The notes below the pieces were generated by a model. That model did not search any database. It was not told the origin of the DNA and saw only the letters and a program-made list of their open reading frames with translations. From Anseranas semipalmata (Eukaryota > Chordata > Aves > Anseriformes > Anseranatidae), in NCBI GenBank assembly GCA_013399115.1, contig VXAA01000116.1, positions 265,332-329,331 of the forward strand: a DNA stretch of 64,000 nucleotides. Reading direction: 5' to 3'. The translations under genes and the position numbers were made by a program. Below, in pieces: positions 35,421 to 48,104 of this stretch (position 1 is the first letter of the stretch; every line of letters begins with the position of its first letter).

Positions 35421-38400
35421 AACTGCAGCACTAGTAGGAAACCAATGCTCATCCACACCACCTCTGCTGCTGTTAGAGTGGACATGAGGAGGGGAGAGCC
35501 ACCCCGTACCAGCAGCACGTCACAGGACCAGGCATAGGCACAGGGAGGGGGTACAGGACACCTCGGGGGGCTGTAGGCAGGCAAACTGGAGTCCAGTGAC
35601 ATGCTGTGACTGTCCATGGATGTTGTGAAACTACCTGTCTGCCTTCAAACATCTCCTTGCAGACATATCAACATCTGGGCAGTAGGGGTGACTAGGACTC
35701 CTGTAAGAAGTACCTGCCTGCTCGGTACATATCGCCACGGTCAGTATTAAGAGAACTAAATTCATTTTTTGTTTTTCAGGATTCAGGTGGTAGATAGCTA
35801 TAATGAGGCACTTAGCTATAAAGCACCAGGACGTTATCAACAAATCATATGAGAAAGCACTGTATTCCAATCCATATTTTTATACCCTGAATATTGTAAG
35901 TTTTCTGTCTCTTGCATAAAGTATTGTGAGCAGAATCTTTGCTGAAAGGAATTCCAACTGTTTTTCTATCAAAGACACACAGTGCCAGCACATATGCTCC
36001 TGTCTGAATTGTGAAATGGAGAAAATGGAATGGGAGACAGCTGTGACTAGGTTAATAGTAAATTAGCATTTTTCTATTGGAGTGTGAAGAGGGAGGTGAG
36101 AAGCGTTGTTAATTCTCAATCTCCCTAAAGAGTCTTAAGAAAACTAGTCAGTTATCTTGCAACTTAACATTTTGCAATGCTGCTTAACATTCAGCTACAG
36201 TAAGTGAAAACCAGCATTGGCTACTGTGTTGTACTTATTAAAGCTAGTAGAGCATTACAGAAAAAGATTTATGGTTACTAGCAGGGATAGAGGGAATGTT
36301 TCCAGCAAGATAGAAAAGAAAATAATTCACGGTGCAAATGTTACTTTTGTTTAGTTTGTATATATACTATCTATTATATACCTAGTGCCCCAAATTTAAT
36401 GTAAGTGTTGCTAAAGAAAAAGAACCCTTTCAATAATGAAATGTACTTTCATGTAACAATTGAACAACATACAGTACAAATAAAGTTTTATATTATTGAC
36501 CAATTGTCTCAATACTGAAGACACATCCATAGGTTTAAACACCTGAGAACACCAACTGTCCTAAGTAACAGGGAGTAATCTCACTACAATTGGTAAAGTT
36601 ACTCAGTGTTCACATCTGTATGAGTGAGATCTTTTCTCCTATTAAATCCCCATGCATTCAGGTGATAATGTACTCTTTTGACTGTTGCATGATAGTCTGC
36701 TTAATTTTGGAATAATGCACAAAGAAACATGGGCGTATTGAATGATAATATTCCTTTAGCGATGTATTCTGAGTATAGGGCTTTATCAAAAAGCAAAAAC
36801 ACAGAGTCCTCTAAGTTCCCCAGGCTAATTGGGTGTTGGGGTATTACAGAAGATAACTGTTATGCTTTTGCATACTGTCAGTAGGTATGGAGGGACAATT
36901 TGGGTGGGTTGAGAGCTGGAGGAAGCAAGCTGATAATAAGTCCAGCAGTTGTTTAGCTGGGATCTGCCCCGATTCTTCACTCTTCTCTCCTAACGTTCCA
37001 AATACATCCCCTTTAAAAACAATCAGGACGAGTATATGACTTCCACATTGATGCAAATATAAATAAACCTTGTTAAGAGATAACTGTTCCTCGTATGCCT
37101 CCTCCCATTTCTTCGCCATCAACTTCCTGTTTGTTAGGGTTTGTTTTCCCACCTCATCTGCTGTTGGACTTTGCTATGAAACTTGACAGGCATGAAAGAC
37201 AGCTCCTGTAAGAAGGGAGGCTATCGCTAGTGTTTATGTTTTTCACACACTTGCAGTAAGAAAGGAACCTCTGAGAACAGTGGCAGTGAATGTTGGGACT
37301 AAGGCTGGAGGAGAAATCAGTTTTGCAATGTTCCAGAATAGGCTTGAAAAGATTCTTTCAGTAACTTTTCTACCAGGCTCAAAGCTTTATCTTGTTGCTT
37401 TTTGACTCAAGTGCTTAGCCAGTATACAGAGCTGTGCCCACTTACTCTGCTGGTGGGGGAAATTCATTTTTACGATAAGGTCTTTGTTTAGCAAAATTCA
37501 GTTTATTTACAGAGAAATCTACCCAGCGTCCTGCTTGTGTGAACACACAAGGACCACATGGCAGCAGGCAGTTCACTTCCTCACATTTTCTAAGCTGTCC
37601 TTCCCAGTGAGTTTCACTGGGAGCTCAGCGTGCTCCTTCCCCACACAATCGCAACCATGGCTTCTTCACCCCACCGTCCTTATTCCCTTGTGCCTTCGAT
37701 CAGCAGATGCACGGATCTGTTGTCAGCCAGCCTCCTGCTCTGTGGGGTTCAGCTGCGCCCTGGCCTTGCCATGCTGCCCTGGCCTTTAGCTTCAGATTTA
37801 ATTGTTCTTTCCTTTTGCAGGGACAAAGGACGCTTGCCTGCTTGTGGACACAGTCCAGGCGTTCTGCTAACAGCAAACACAGGCTTGTTCCAGAACACCA
37901 GCACAAATACCTTCCTCCTAAAATTCCATAACTTCAACATGGGGAATATTTGTTTCTTTTTGCTCGTGTTACCTTATGACTAGCGCCTGCAGAAAGCACA
38001 AGAAAAGTAAGATACTGCCTATTCCAAATGATGTGTTTGTTGAATTTGCTAATATATATTTACATCCACATTACACAATGTATCCCCTCAAAATGAAAAG
38101 GGAATCCCTTTTCACATATGGATTAAGAAAGGAATATGAACACCTAGTTTGGGAAGAAACATGGCTGTCCCACGTCAGAGCCAGAGCTTTGGCACCACTA
38201 CTGCTCACAGGTCTGAATTATCCAAGATACAGAAAATAGGAGTGTGGGCTATTTGATCTTATGCAAAAGACTTTTAGATCATGATTTTTAAAAGCACAAT
38301 TGGATCACTTAAGAAAAAATACTGCACAGTTTAAAGTAGGTGTGAGTGTGAAGATTCCTTAGAGAAGGAAAGAGGCCTCTGTTGAACAGAATATAGGAAA

Positions 38401-41400
38401 ACATCAAAAGGAGAAGAAAAGCAAATGTCCTACCTGGTAATAATACTAATGAACTATAGTTACAAACATTTTTTTATTATTCATTCATTCATTATTGCTA
38501 TTTTTAAGCTGGTAGCATTTAACCTATTACTGTTTCTAGAAGGAAGTTATCATACTCTGTGACAGAATTTAACTTAAAAACCTAGCAATGATGTCATTTT
38601 GCTAATATTTTAATTTTGGGACTGTTTCCATCATGTATTTATAATGCATAGAAATTTTTGCAACTGGAAAATCTACCATAGTAGTTAACAGACTGAGTTA
38701 TATCTGTGATACTGCAGTTATCTATTATTTTAATATAGTAACTCATATTTCACTGTAGCTGCTAGTATGGAAAATATTGACTTTTAAAATACAGTATATT
38801 AATGGAGCGAAGGAGACAACCTTGTTAGTTCTTTTACATTGAAAATTTTCATGGTGTGACTTTCCCTAGATTTTCCACTGCTAAGAATACTGTTGTTGTT
38901 TACATAATACTGAACTTGTTTTTTCCTGCAGGGAGTTCATGGTACACAAGCCAAATGTTTTAATAATTGTAACAACTAAATATGATGGTGTTTAATATTC
39001 TTGCATTTGTAATGAGACTTTGTTGACTGTTTAGTCTGTTAATTCTTTTGTAAAATGTTGCCTGCTACACTGGAAGAAATTACACCTGCCTTCTTTGTAT
39101 GTAGATCAATGAAAAACAGCATTTGAGGAAATGCTACATCAGACCTGTTATCAGTACTCTTCAAATTTGTTAAACATAAGATGACTGATCTGTTATTTTG
39201 GTGCTCTGCAGAGCTAGTGAGATAATCTCCAAGTACACAATTTAAACTGAATAATTACTGGAAAGACATTGAGAGATTTTCATTTGGCTACCTTTAGAGT
39301 CTATTAAAATTAAGAAATTGGATTTTTTTTTTATTTATTTCCTTGATATTTATATATATATTATATATTTGTCTTTATATGTATTTCATTTATTATATAC
39401 CATTTTATATCATCTCATTGCTGAAATTCTGTCTTCTGTATTACATCAGTGAGCAGCTACGGGAGTATTTCGGGTTTTTAAGAATTATGACAGTAGGCAA
39501 AATGGTAAATTGGTTATCTAACAGCCGTTGTACATTTTTCAATTTACCAGTCTTTGATGATGTCTCGTTTTGAACGGTATTTTCCTGATTAAGACGTTGT
39601 ACATTCCCTTTGTATTAGTGTAACAAGTAACTCGACCTTTTAAATTTGTTAGTAATTACTCTTAAAGGACTGTTTGCTGAGCAAGCTAGCCAAATGTAGG
39701 TAGTCATTCTACTTGTGGTAAAACTCAGAGGTACTGTAGTATAAACAGTACCAGCTACTCTTCTGAATTAAAAATGTACAGAGGGAGATTCTCACAAGTT
39801 AAGCTACTCTGGAGAGGATGAAATATAGGTCAAATAACCTGGCAGCCTTTCAACTGACAGTGTAATGCTATGAAAGTGAAATGTGATCATAAGTTCCCTT
39901 TTCCTTGCAGCTGCTAGTTGCTAACATCACCCAGACCAGGATATAAGTGCATGTACAGTCAAGTTGGTGAGGAGAGGTACAGGTATGGGCTCACACCTTT
40001 GGCTTGGCAGTCTCTGTACATTGACATAATCATATAGTTCCCTACGGTGGCCAAATCTGGATGGTAGCCACCTGGCATATGCGCCTGATTCCAGATATAC
40101 TTCATCTCCTGCATTCACACGCATTACAGTTTTTTGGTAAAGAAGCAGTTGAGTTACCTGGCAAGATATTCCCATTTCATCTCCAGCACAAAGCATGCCA
40201 CCCAGCCCACGTTCACTTCTGTCCCAGGGGAACAGCTGAGAAACCACGTGTGATGGTAGTTGTGTCCCTAATCCCCTACAAGATACTCAGAGACTATGAC
40301 AATAAATGCAGTATAAAAAGGTACGCTGAACGAAATAGCATGAAATATTGTCTGCTCCCACAGGAGTTCATGGGTATTTTGTTGTTGACCTCAAATTCAT
40401 CTTGAATTCTACCCATGCTATTTCAATGTAATTGGAAAGTTGTTTTGAACATTTATATCAAAATTGGAATAAAATCTTTTCTTCTTTTTCTTTTAAATGA
40501 AGGTTTTCTCCTTATTTAACTAGGCAAGTTTGGATTTTACCGTTTATCGCTGCACTGCCTGACTAGTGAGGGACCCCAAACTCACACTACTACTATCAAA
40601 GTGGTCATCTCCCCAAGACTCCTAAAGTCCTATGAGATTTTATAACTGTATCTATGAGTTATCTGATCAAAATGTGAACTAAAATATTAAGGTGCTGTAT
40701 GTCTGTGCATTTGCATCCTCTGACTTGTTGTTATTAGTCCTCACCAGTGTAGGTACATATAGATTTTCTTATTTATTACCTTAATTAAGTTTACTATAGT
40801 TCAAGATATGTTTAGCAAATTGTAATTACTGGTATTTCTTTATATATAACAATAATTTTCATCAGTGCATCTTTTCATTTCCAATTCCTCAGATATGTTT
40901 CTGGCTCTCCCTTAGCTTACAAAATGTAATTACAAGTCATTCAGTAATTTTATTAGTTAATACCCAGAAGACTATAGGGTGCATATCTTCTAGACTTGTT
41001 CATCTTTATATATTCTGTTTCATCATGTATTCCCTCACCTGCCAGATCACCAGATATAGTGACATAATCATCATTACTTAATTATAATTATTAGTCAAGG
41101 CGTTTCTACCCCAGAAATACAGATTCCGAACAAAGTCTCTTGAACAGATTAGCAACAGGTTTAAAAAACAAACCATTTGACACCAGGAATTTTATCCACT
41201 GGCCATCTGAGAAGAACAATAGGAGAATAAATACTCATTTATTATTTGGAGAATACTATGTAATGAACAAGCACAATGACAGAATGAAGACTGTATGTGC
41301 ATCCATTGCTTAAATTTATTCACTTTTGAATGCACTGCAATTCAAAGTACTTTTTTCCCTTCACATATAAATTATGCATGCATATATATGTATATCAAAA

Positions 41401-41991
41401 ATGTTTGTATGTTCCTGATGTGGGTTGGGGATTTTCTTGGAGAGAAGAAGGGAGGAGAGGGGGGAGCCTGAAATTCCAGTGAAGCCTAATTTGCAAGCAA
41501 TTTGCACTAGCAGCTATAAATTTTACTCAAGAGATTTCCAGGTGCTTGGTGCACATCTATACATGGGGGACATTTCTGAGGAAATGAAGCTTGATGGCTG
41601 CATTAAAATGAATCAGAAGCCTTATCTTGATGCAGGGTATTTGCATCCTTACTCTTTGTGAATCTTCACGGATATGTCTTTTGCTTTTGCACTGTCCTCT
41701 GTTTTTTTGAAAAGAAAGCAGATTAATAAGCTTTCTATTAATGAGTTACAATAAGAGCCTGCTGAATTTCCTGACATACATTTCATGATTGTACTTGTCT
41801 TACAGAGGTAGTTCTTTAATTGAGTTTACTATACACATTATAGTATACTGGAAATCAGAATCCTTGAGCTATTGGCCCCGTGCGTTCATGCTGTGAGACA
41901 TCCACCATCCAAATCTTCTCAGTTTAAATGGAAAAGGTGTGCAAATGAGCATTATCTCATTCTTTACATTGGAAACTAGACTCAGAAAGAC
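35421..41991. other. Long unannotated stretch
   Basis: There is no recognisable gene or transposon. Strong acceptor-like sites (pyrimidine tract then CAG) occur at about 37820, 38930 and 39910, but none is followed by a recognisable coding exon. 36.35, 39.35 and 41.38 kb carry short TA-rich tracts. 38.47-38.7 and 40.7-41.1 kb are AT-rich and non-repetitive. A CpG-containing segment at 39.43-39.65 kb could be conserved but has no decisive feature. Confidence 0.5.
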
Positions 41992-42024
41992 TTTGTTTTT
42001 GTTTTTGTTTTTGTTTTTGTTTTC
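41992..42024. repeat. (GTTTTT)n microsatellite
   Basis: About five units of a T-rich hexamer with G at every sixth position. It ends in TTTCTC. Confidence 0.9.
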
Positions 42025-43508
42025 TCATGGTCACTGAGCATAACTGCAACAGACTCAAAATATTATCCCTTGATTTAGTCTCCTGTCCGAACAAGATCAG
42101 TTTGTGCCACCTCCTGTGGAAGTCCTCCTAGCAGCAGCACTCCAATCTTGAATTATTCTTGACCTTCCTTTTTTTTTTTTTTCCTTCTGGCAAAGCCTAA
42201 ATGTCACAAATTGTCGCAGAGAAAAGTAGGTCTTACAGGCAGGTTGGACCATCCTGTGCAGAACTGCCTGTACTGAGAGAGAATTTAGTCTGGATTTGTT
42301 TAATGGGTAGTTGTAGTAGGCAGCAAACCAAAATATATGTGATACATTTCACTTCTCTGTGCTGCTGGTTGGAAGAGCAGAAAATAAGTAACTAATGAGG
42401 AGAGCTCTAGAGTCTGCAGGGAAGTTGTAGCAATATGTGGAGATTTTAATGGCCTTTCCTTTGTCAGGGACACTTTACTCGTCAGAGCAAGAAGCATTGT
42501 GCCTGTACCAAGCCTAGCCAGGGGAAGCCAGTGGGGTCGCTGTAAGCAGCAGCTGAGTTGGAGGCTGTTTTGACAGGTTTCCTGATGTCCCAGATTGTTG
42601 GAATGAAGTTTCATAGTTCTGCCCCTATTTTCAGCAAGTTTCATCTCCTCCGCCAGGAAGAAATTGCTAGACCAAGACAGGGATTTGTTCCTGCGTTTTA
42701 TGTTCACATTCAGCCTAGGAAGTTGAAGTCTTCCAAGGAAGCAACCGAGTGAGTTTTATCATCTCCTTGGTGTCTACAGCAGCTTCTCTAGAAAGCTTTA
42801 TCTGTTTACGGGATTTAGAGATTAACAGCATGGCCAGGGTGTATACTGTCTCTAGATACACAGATTAAGTGTGAGGAAATATTGGTTTCTCCTCAGTTTT
42901 TATCCTTCCTGCTCTAGATCTGTGATGAATGGGGAGGGGGGGTGGCACTGGGGAGTGAAATAAGAGACGGGTGTTTCATTGTCAGCTAGCTGGGTTTCTG
43001 TGACACAGATCAGTCATCAGGGACAGGAGTGCAGATAATGATGAAGGGTTTATTATTGACAGAGGCTTTGTCTTTATCCTTTTGCCCTGGACAGTCGTGA
43101 ATAAACAAGTAAAACATGAACACTGTGAAAAATAACAAAATGCTTTTCTGAATTTTAAGAGCCTCACATGCTAGTTCAGAAGATCCCAGCTGCCAGAATT
43201 TCCAGGAGTCCTAGATATCTCCTGCGATACAATTATGCAGGCTCAGTAGAAAAATATTCTGCACATTTGGAGCTAAAGGACAATATAATAAATGACTGCA
43301 GGAAACTACACTGCTATTGCATCAGATTACATCTGAATCCACTACCAGTGGGTTTTCTGGTGTTGGAAATCTGCCCTTCAGGATCTCATTGTCCTCTTGT
43401 TTGCTTACATCCTCCTTGATACTGCAATACTAGCGCAAGTCAAAGGTAGATTAGAAGCAGCTGTTTTGTTACAAACAAACAAAACCTTTTGGCTATTAGC
43501 TGTTAATC
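42025..43508. other. Unannotated DNA
   Basis: I see no gene. A T homopolymer lies at about 42169-42182. A 135-codon minus-strand frame at 42300-42707 is unrecognised and has no supporting splice signals. Confidence 0.5.
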
Positions 43509-43530
43509 TTTTTTTTTTTTTTTTTTCCAG
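43509..43530 (+). repeat. T homopolymer with acceptor-like end
   Basis: Eighteen T residues are followed by CCAG and then TGGGTAAAA. The sequence matches a 3' splice site very well, but nothing recognisable follows, so it is recorded as a homopolymer. Confidence 0.8.
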
Positions 43531-44373
43531 TGGGTAAAAAAAGCCAGCTGTCTGTTTGCAGACAAGCAAAACTCCACCAAATATTTGAACTTTTTACAAA
43601 CGGAAAATCTGGAGCTTGATCCAAGAGTGGTTTCAGGAAACCTTGGTATTAGTGGAGCTTCATTTACTTCAGGGAACAATGCTAATTCCTGCAGTTCATG
43701 ATACAGCCTCTAGCTCTAAAATCTCTCAATACCGCCACAAAAATATTTCAGTTTTATTGTGCTACTGCTCATTTGGAGTGTGTCAAAGACTTCTACAAGC
43801 CTGACAGGAATATATTGAAAACATCATTTTCAATAAATAAGAAACGTAACATAGTAGGACTAAAGCTCAAAAGGGAAAAATGAAGTGCAAAACTGTCTGG
43901 CACAGTGGAAAACTAAAATGTAAATCAACTGAGTCTAGTCCTAAAAGCATTTTTAGTAATATTGAAATGCTTCCCTGAATTACCACACTAATTCTAACAC
44001 CCTGATCTCTGTGGCTATAGAGTAACAGGGAATACAAGGAGGTCTCTTCTGCCACGGATCTCCCACTTCACTTACAGCAGATGTGCTGAAAGATGTAAAT
44101 GGGTTTCGGACACGCAGGCCTTACCTTACTCCTGTAGGTCTAATGACCAGATGTAAAACGTACTGTATATTCTCTGAAGAGTAGGTGACAAAATGTGAAT
44201 GTCGTAGTCTTAATCTTCCTTCCACATTTTCATTATTTTAAAAAGTCCTGAAATGCACTTACCCTATCTTCTGCGCAGTTTCATACAGGTTTGAATTTAC
44301 AAATAACGGTAAGTTTATACAGTAGACTTCAAATAAAGGTAGTTTTGTCACAGTAGACTAGAATGCTCTGTAA
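43531..44373. other. Unannotated DNA
   Basis: I see no gene or repeat family. Short frames on both strands resemble nothing known. Confidence 0.55.
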
Positions 44374-44665
44374 AATCATAGAATCATAGAATCATAGAAT
44401 CATAGAATGGCCTGGGTTGAAAAGGACCTTAAAGATCATCTAGTTTCAACCCCCCTGCTCTGGGCAGGGTTGCCAACTACTAGAGCAGGCTGCCCAGCGC
44501 CACATCCAGCCTGGCCTTGAATGCCTCCAGGGATGGGGCATCCACAACCTCTCTGGGCAACCTGTTCCAGTGCCTCACCACCCTCTGAGTGAAAAACTTC
44601 CTCCTAATATCCAACCTAAATCTCCCCTGTCTTAGTTTGAAACCATTCCCCCTTGTCCTATCCTA
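44374..44665 (-). mobile_element. CR1 LINE 3' fragment, minus strand
   Basis: The plus strand starts with four AATCATAG units, which are the complement of the CR1 terminal CTATGATT repeat. It continues with GGCCTGGGTTGAAAAGGACC, CTGGCCTTGAATGCCTCCAG and CACCCTCTGAGTGAAAAACT, all classic avian CR1 3' UTR landmarks. It is cut off at about 44665, after CCCTTGTCCTATCC. It is noncoding and 5'-truncated. Confidence 0.97.
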
Positions 44666-44666
44666 T

Positions 44667-44688
44667 ATGTACAAATACCTTTGTACAT
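44667..44688. repeat. Perfect hairpin at the CR1 5' junction
   Basis: ATGTACAAA at 44667-44675 and TTTGTACAT at 44680-44688 are exact reverse complements separated by TACC. The hairpin sits immediately beyond the truncated end of the CR1 copy and is followed by an (AAAAT)n stretch to about 44712. Confidence 0.85.
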
Positions 44689-44723
44689 GTAAAAATAAAA
44701 TAAAATAAATAAATTTACTGCCT

Positions 44724-44836
44724 TGTCCTGGTTTCAGCTGGGATAGAGTTAATTTTCTTCTTAGTAGCTGGTACGGTGCTGTGTTTTGAATTCAGGATGA
44801 GAACAATGCTGATAACACACCGATGTTTTTGCCTTT
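44724..44836 (+). mobile_element. 5' fragment of an avian endogenous retrovirus LTR
   Basis: The sequence begins with TGTCCTGGTTTCAGCTGGGA and continues with GAGTTAATTTTCTTCTTAGT and GATAACACACCGATGTTTT. I recognise this as the start of a solo LTR type very common in bird genomes. Only about 110 bases remain; the rest of the LTR, including its end, is absent, and no viral gene is present. The family name is uncertain. It lies about 60 bases after a CR1 fragment. Confidence 0.75.
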
Positions 44837-45145
44837 AGTTCTAATTGGCATGTGTATTTTGCACACACTTCACAACTAAAAAGTTCATGTTCATCTTGGG
44901 GACTTGCAGAGCTTTGCAAATCCCTGGCACTCTTAATATAGTACCACATGGTGTTTGACTTAGCTTAAATGGGTGAGCATACGATGGTATTGCCAAGTTT
45001 TATGAGTCAAGTCATATGCAAAGTCTTACTGAGAGTCTTACGATTTTTAAATAAGCATGTGACTTGGGGAAAGGGAAAGCGAGACCTAGGATGACTCCTG
45101 GACTCTGGAATTGGCACTATTAAGATTAAGGTGCCTAGATAAGAA
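44837..45145. other. Unannotated DNA beyond the LTR fragment
   Basis: No further LTR or viral sequence is recognisable, and there is no gene. Confidence 0.5.
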
Positions 45146-45220
45146 TTTATTATTTATATAAATATTTATTATTTATATTATGTGAATACAACACACACAT
45201 ATATACATGTTTGTGTGTGT
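45146..45220. repeat. AT-rich 19-bp duplication and (AC)n...(TG)n inverted repeat
   Basis: TTTATTATTTATAT occurs at 45146 and again at 45165. It is followed by ACACACACA near 45190, a short TATATACATG spacer, and TGTGTGTGT ending near 45220. The second part can pair as a 9-bp stem of alternating purine-pyrimidine sequence. Confidence 0.75.
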
Positions 45221-46556
45221 CTACACATTTCAGACCTTTGACAGAATAACTGTCATGTTCAGAAGTTTAAGTGGAAACATGTAATACTCCTTGGAAGGCT
45301 TTTGCTCAAACCAGCAGTTGTCAATTACTGTGTCTGTATTTAGCAGCCGAGAGTGTATCTTAGAAGCCCTCTCCTCTGTCTAACCTGTGGATGATGCTGA
45401 GGTCTACAGTTAGTTAGATGATCTGACTCAGTTCTCACTAACCTTCACCTAAGAGATATCATCGCTTTTGGATTTAAGAGTAGACGTTCTCTTGCCAAAT
45501 CAGTTTCACTCATGTTGTGAGCCAAATTATGACGCTGAACGTTGGTTTCTACTGGATGGGACAGTGGAAAGGCAGAGTAACAATGAAGTAATGTAGTCTC
45601 TCTCCGAATGTATGGTTCCTATAGGGTTCCTCCCTCTGAAGCTAGCGGCTATCCTGCAAAGCAGTCACAAACATGCCCTCCTCTACAAGTTCACACCGTG
45701 TGGCATTCCCCAAATTGCAACTCACATCTGTGAAATGGCATTAGTTGGTTAAGCCAAGCAAAATCTGTTAAGAATTTTAAAAGAACAACCCAACTGCTAT
45801 TGTAAAAGAAAAACAACATACTTCAGTCTTGGTTCTGGAGAACTGTAGAAATCAGTTTTAGCAGTATTGGGAAGGAGACTGACTAAGCTTCTGAGAGTGA
45901 TAAAGGGATGCAGAGCGCCTCTGGCTGAGATCCTGCCCTCTGCCTCAAAGTCCTCCACTTAGGTGCCATGTGTGCACACAACAAACACATGATCTGGATC
46001 TACAGCTAAAGATTAACTGTACTCAAGAAAAGATAAAAAAAGCTATTTGGGCAAAATATTAACACATCACGTTGGCTGCATTTTCTTCCGGACCTGTCTA
46101 CATGTAGAACATAGCTACCACTATAAAACTAGAGTTTACTCTGCTTCTTTTAACTTGGGCTACATTTTAGAGGTAGTTCACTACTTCAGACTTCATGCTG
46201 ACTCTGTCTTAATGACCAGTGGGGACATCATGTGTAAGTGCAGGCCAGATGTGGGAGGTTCTAATTTACCCTAATTAAAAAAATCAAAAATATTACCAGT
46301 GTCAGTAAGCAGCTTGAAAAGATAATTGCTTCAAAAATTGTGTGCAAGAAAGAATAAATTGAATTTAGAAAATGAAAAATGCAACAAAAAAAAAAGTATG
46401 CTTTTTAATAGCTCCTTTTATGGTAGGTAATTATCCTCTTCGGTTTTGAAAACTGCTTATGAAATGTTCTGTTTGTATTAAGGAGATTTTTGATGTTCTT
46501 TCTAATCATGAAGTGTTCTGTCTTGGCTTTTTTTCTCCTTTGGAATATTCAAGGTT
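45221..46556. other. Unannotated DNA
   Basis: There is no gene or recognisable repeat apart from a short A run near 46386. Confidence 0.55.
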
Positions 46557-46587
46557 GTTTTTTTGTTTGTTTGTTTGTTGTTGTTTT
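46557..46587. repeat. (GTTT)n microsatellite
   Basis: About five imperfect GTTT units followed by GTTGTTG and GTTTTTG. It is a simple repeat without attached transposon sequence. Confidence 0.85.
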
Positions 46588-47499
46588 TGCTTTCCTTTTC
46601 CCCTAACTCTTTAGGTTTGTCTGCTCTAAAATTGAAATAGCATTAATAGTTTGGTTCTTCATTCTATCCATGAATCAGCTGAACAGTTGCGCTCTTTCCG
46701 TGACTGGTTAATTATTCAAAATTATTTGACTGTTTTTTATAAATAACTTTGCCTATAAATTCATTGCTTTGTCTAGACCTTAAAATCAGGCTTTTTTTAT
46801 GGCTTTATGATAATGTTTTCTAGAGTAGTGTGTATAAACGTGAAAAAAAAAAAAGGTTTTTGTAAGAGATTTGTAAGAGATTTTAGTGATAGACATTTCT
46901 TTGAGGTATCAGTAAACAGATTCTGTTCCTTACTCCTGAGAAGCTAAATCCAAAGGTAGGGGAATGGCTGCTAAGTACAGTCTGCTAAGTGTAGCCTTAG
47001 GTCTCTGATGACTGGAGCAAAAGACTAGATTTTCTTCTGAGATGTGATGTGACTACAGGCTCAGATTCCCTGCTATTTTTTGATGCTGTTCAACCAGTTT
47101 AGATAACCACAGATGCTTATCTAGTACATTGATAATTCTGTAGTAAAATAATGCTAATAGAGTGGTTCTTATGCCATTTCTGGGTCCAGTATAAAGGATA
47201 CAGGCAGAGGAATGAAGGTATCACCATGCTTGTTGATCTTTGCCTGACATCTAGGTCCACATTGCCACAATAAGACTTAAACTGCTGTACTTGACAATAA
47301 GGAAATAACAAAAGCAGTTTTAACACTGTTGTTAACACGGTGTACGTACTCATCTAAGCATTATGTTACGCACTGTAATTGTAGACTGAATTAGGTCACG
47401 CTTTGTCACATGGCTTATTCCAAACTGAAGTTACTTCCATTGGGTTGTCCTTGCAGCAGCAACGTACTTTAATAAATGAACAAGCTTTTCCAGAACTGT
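46588..47499. other. Unannotated DNA
   Basis: I see no gene. A 12-base tandem duplication of TTTGTAAGAGAT-like sequence is present at about 46858-46885, and a 78-codon minus-strand frame at 47117-47353 is unrecognised. Confidence 0.5.
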
Positions 47500-47690
47500 C
47501 TAAAACTAAATAATTAGTCAATAACCATTCATGCGGCATATGACAGAAGCGCTATTATTGTCAGGGAAACTACGGAGCCTGTGACAACAACTCATGACTT
47601 AATCTGAACAGTTAGTTGAAAATAACACGCCTGTAATAATATTTAAAGCATAATATCTGATACATGTAAGAGTCCAGATTCAGATGACTA
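47500..47690. promoter_or_regulatory. Candidate conserved noncoding element
   Basis: The segment contains TAATTA at 47511-47516, CATTCATGCGGCATATGACA, AGCGCTATTATTGTCAGG and TAATAATATTTAAAGCATAA. The presence of surviving CpGs together with AT-rich homeobox-type motifs suggests constraint. The call rests on sequence texture only. Confidence 0.22.
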
Positions 47691-48104
47691 ATAAGAAAAA
47701 AAAAAAGACAACTGCTATTACATTAGGGACGTGAATTACCTTTAAGCAAGCTAAAAAATTTTGCAGGTAGTTTTTAAAACTTGCTTGTATACAAATGCCT
47801 TTCTCCTGCTGGGGATCCAGTTGCTCTGTTTAGACTCCAGGCAAAAGAGCTTGCAAACTGCCTACAAACTTAGAGCTCCCAGGTGAAAAAGAGCCTTGAC
47901 TTATTCCAAGTGCTCTGCAGCAGTTTGAAGGACCTAATGTGAATCCCAGAAGCAGTTAGTGGAGCACAGTGTTTAAACTAATACACCCTACAGAATTAGT
48001 TTTGGTTCAAGGTCATGATGATGCAGCTACACCGTCACTGGCTCCAGACATACTTCATCTGCAGTTAGCCAAGCTAACTATTTGGACCGTTTTCCACTGC
48101 ACAA
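47691..48104. other. Unannotated DNA
   Basis: I see nothing beyond an A run near 47696-47705. Confidence 0.5.

Noticed and set aside
37800..39920. Strong acceptor-like sites at about 37820, 38930 and 39910
   Set aside because: None is followed by a recognisable coding exon with a matching donor. Such sites are frequent by chance in T-rich DNA.
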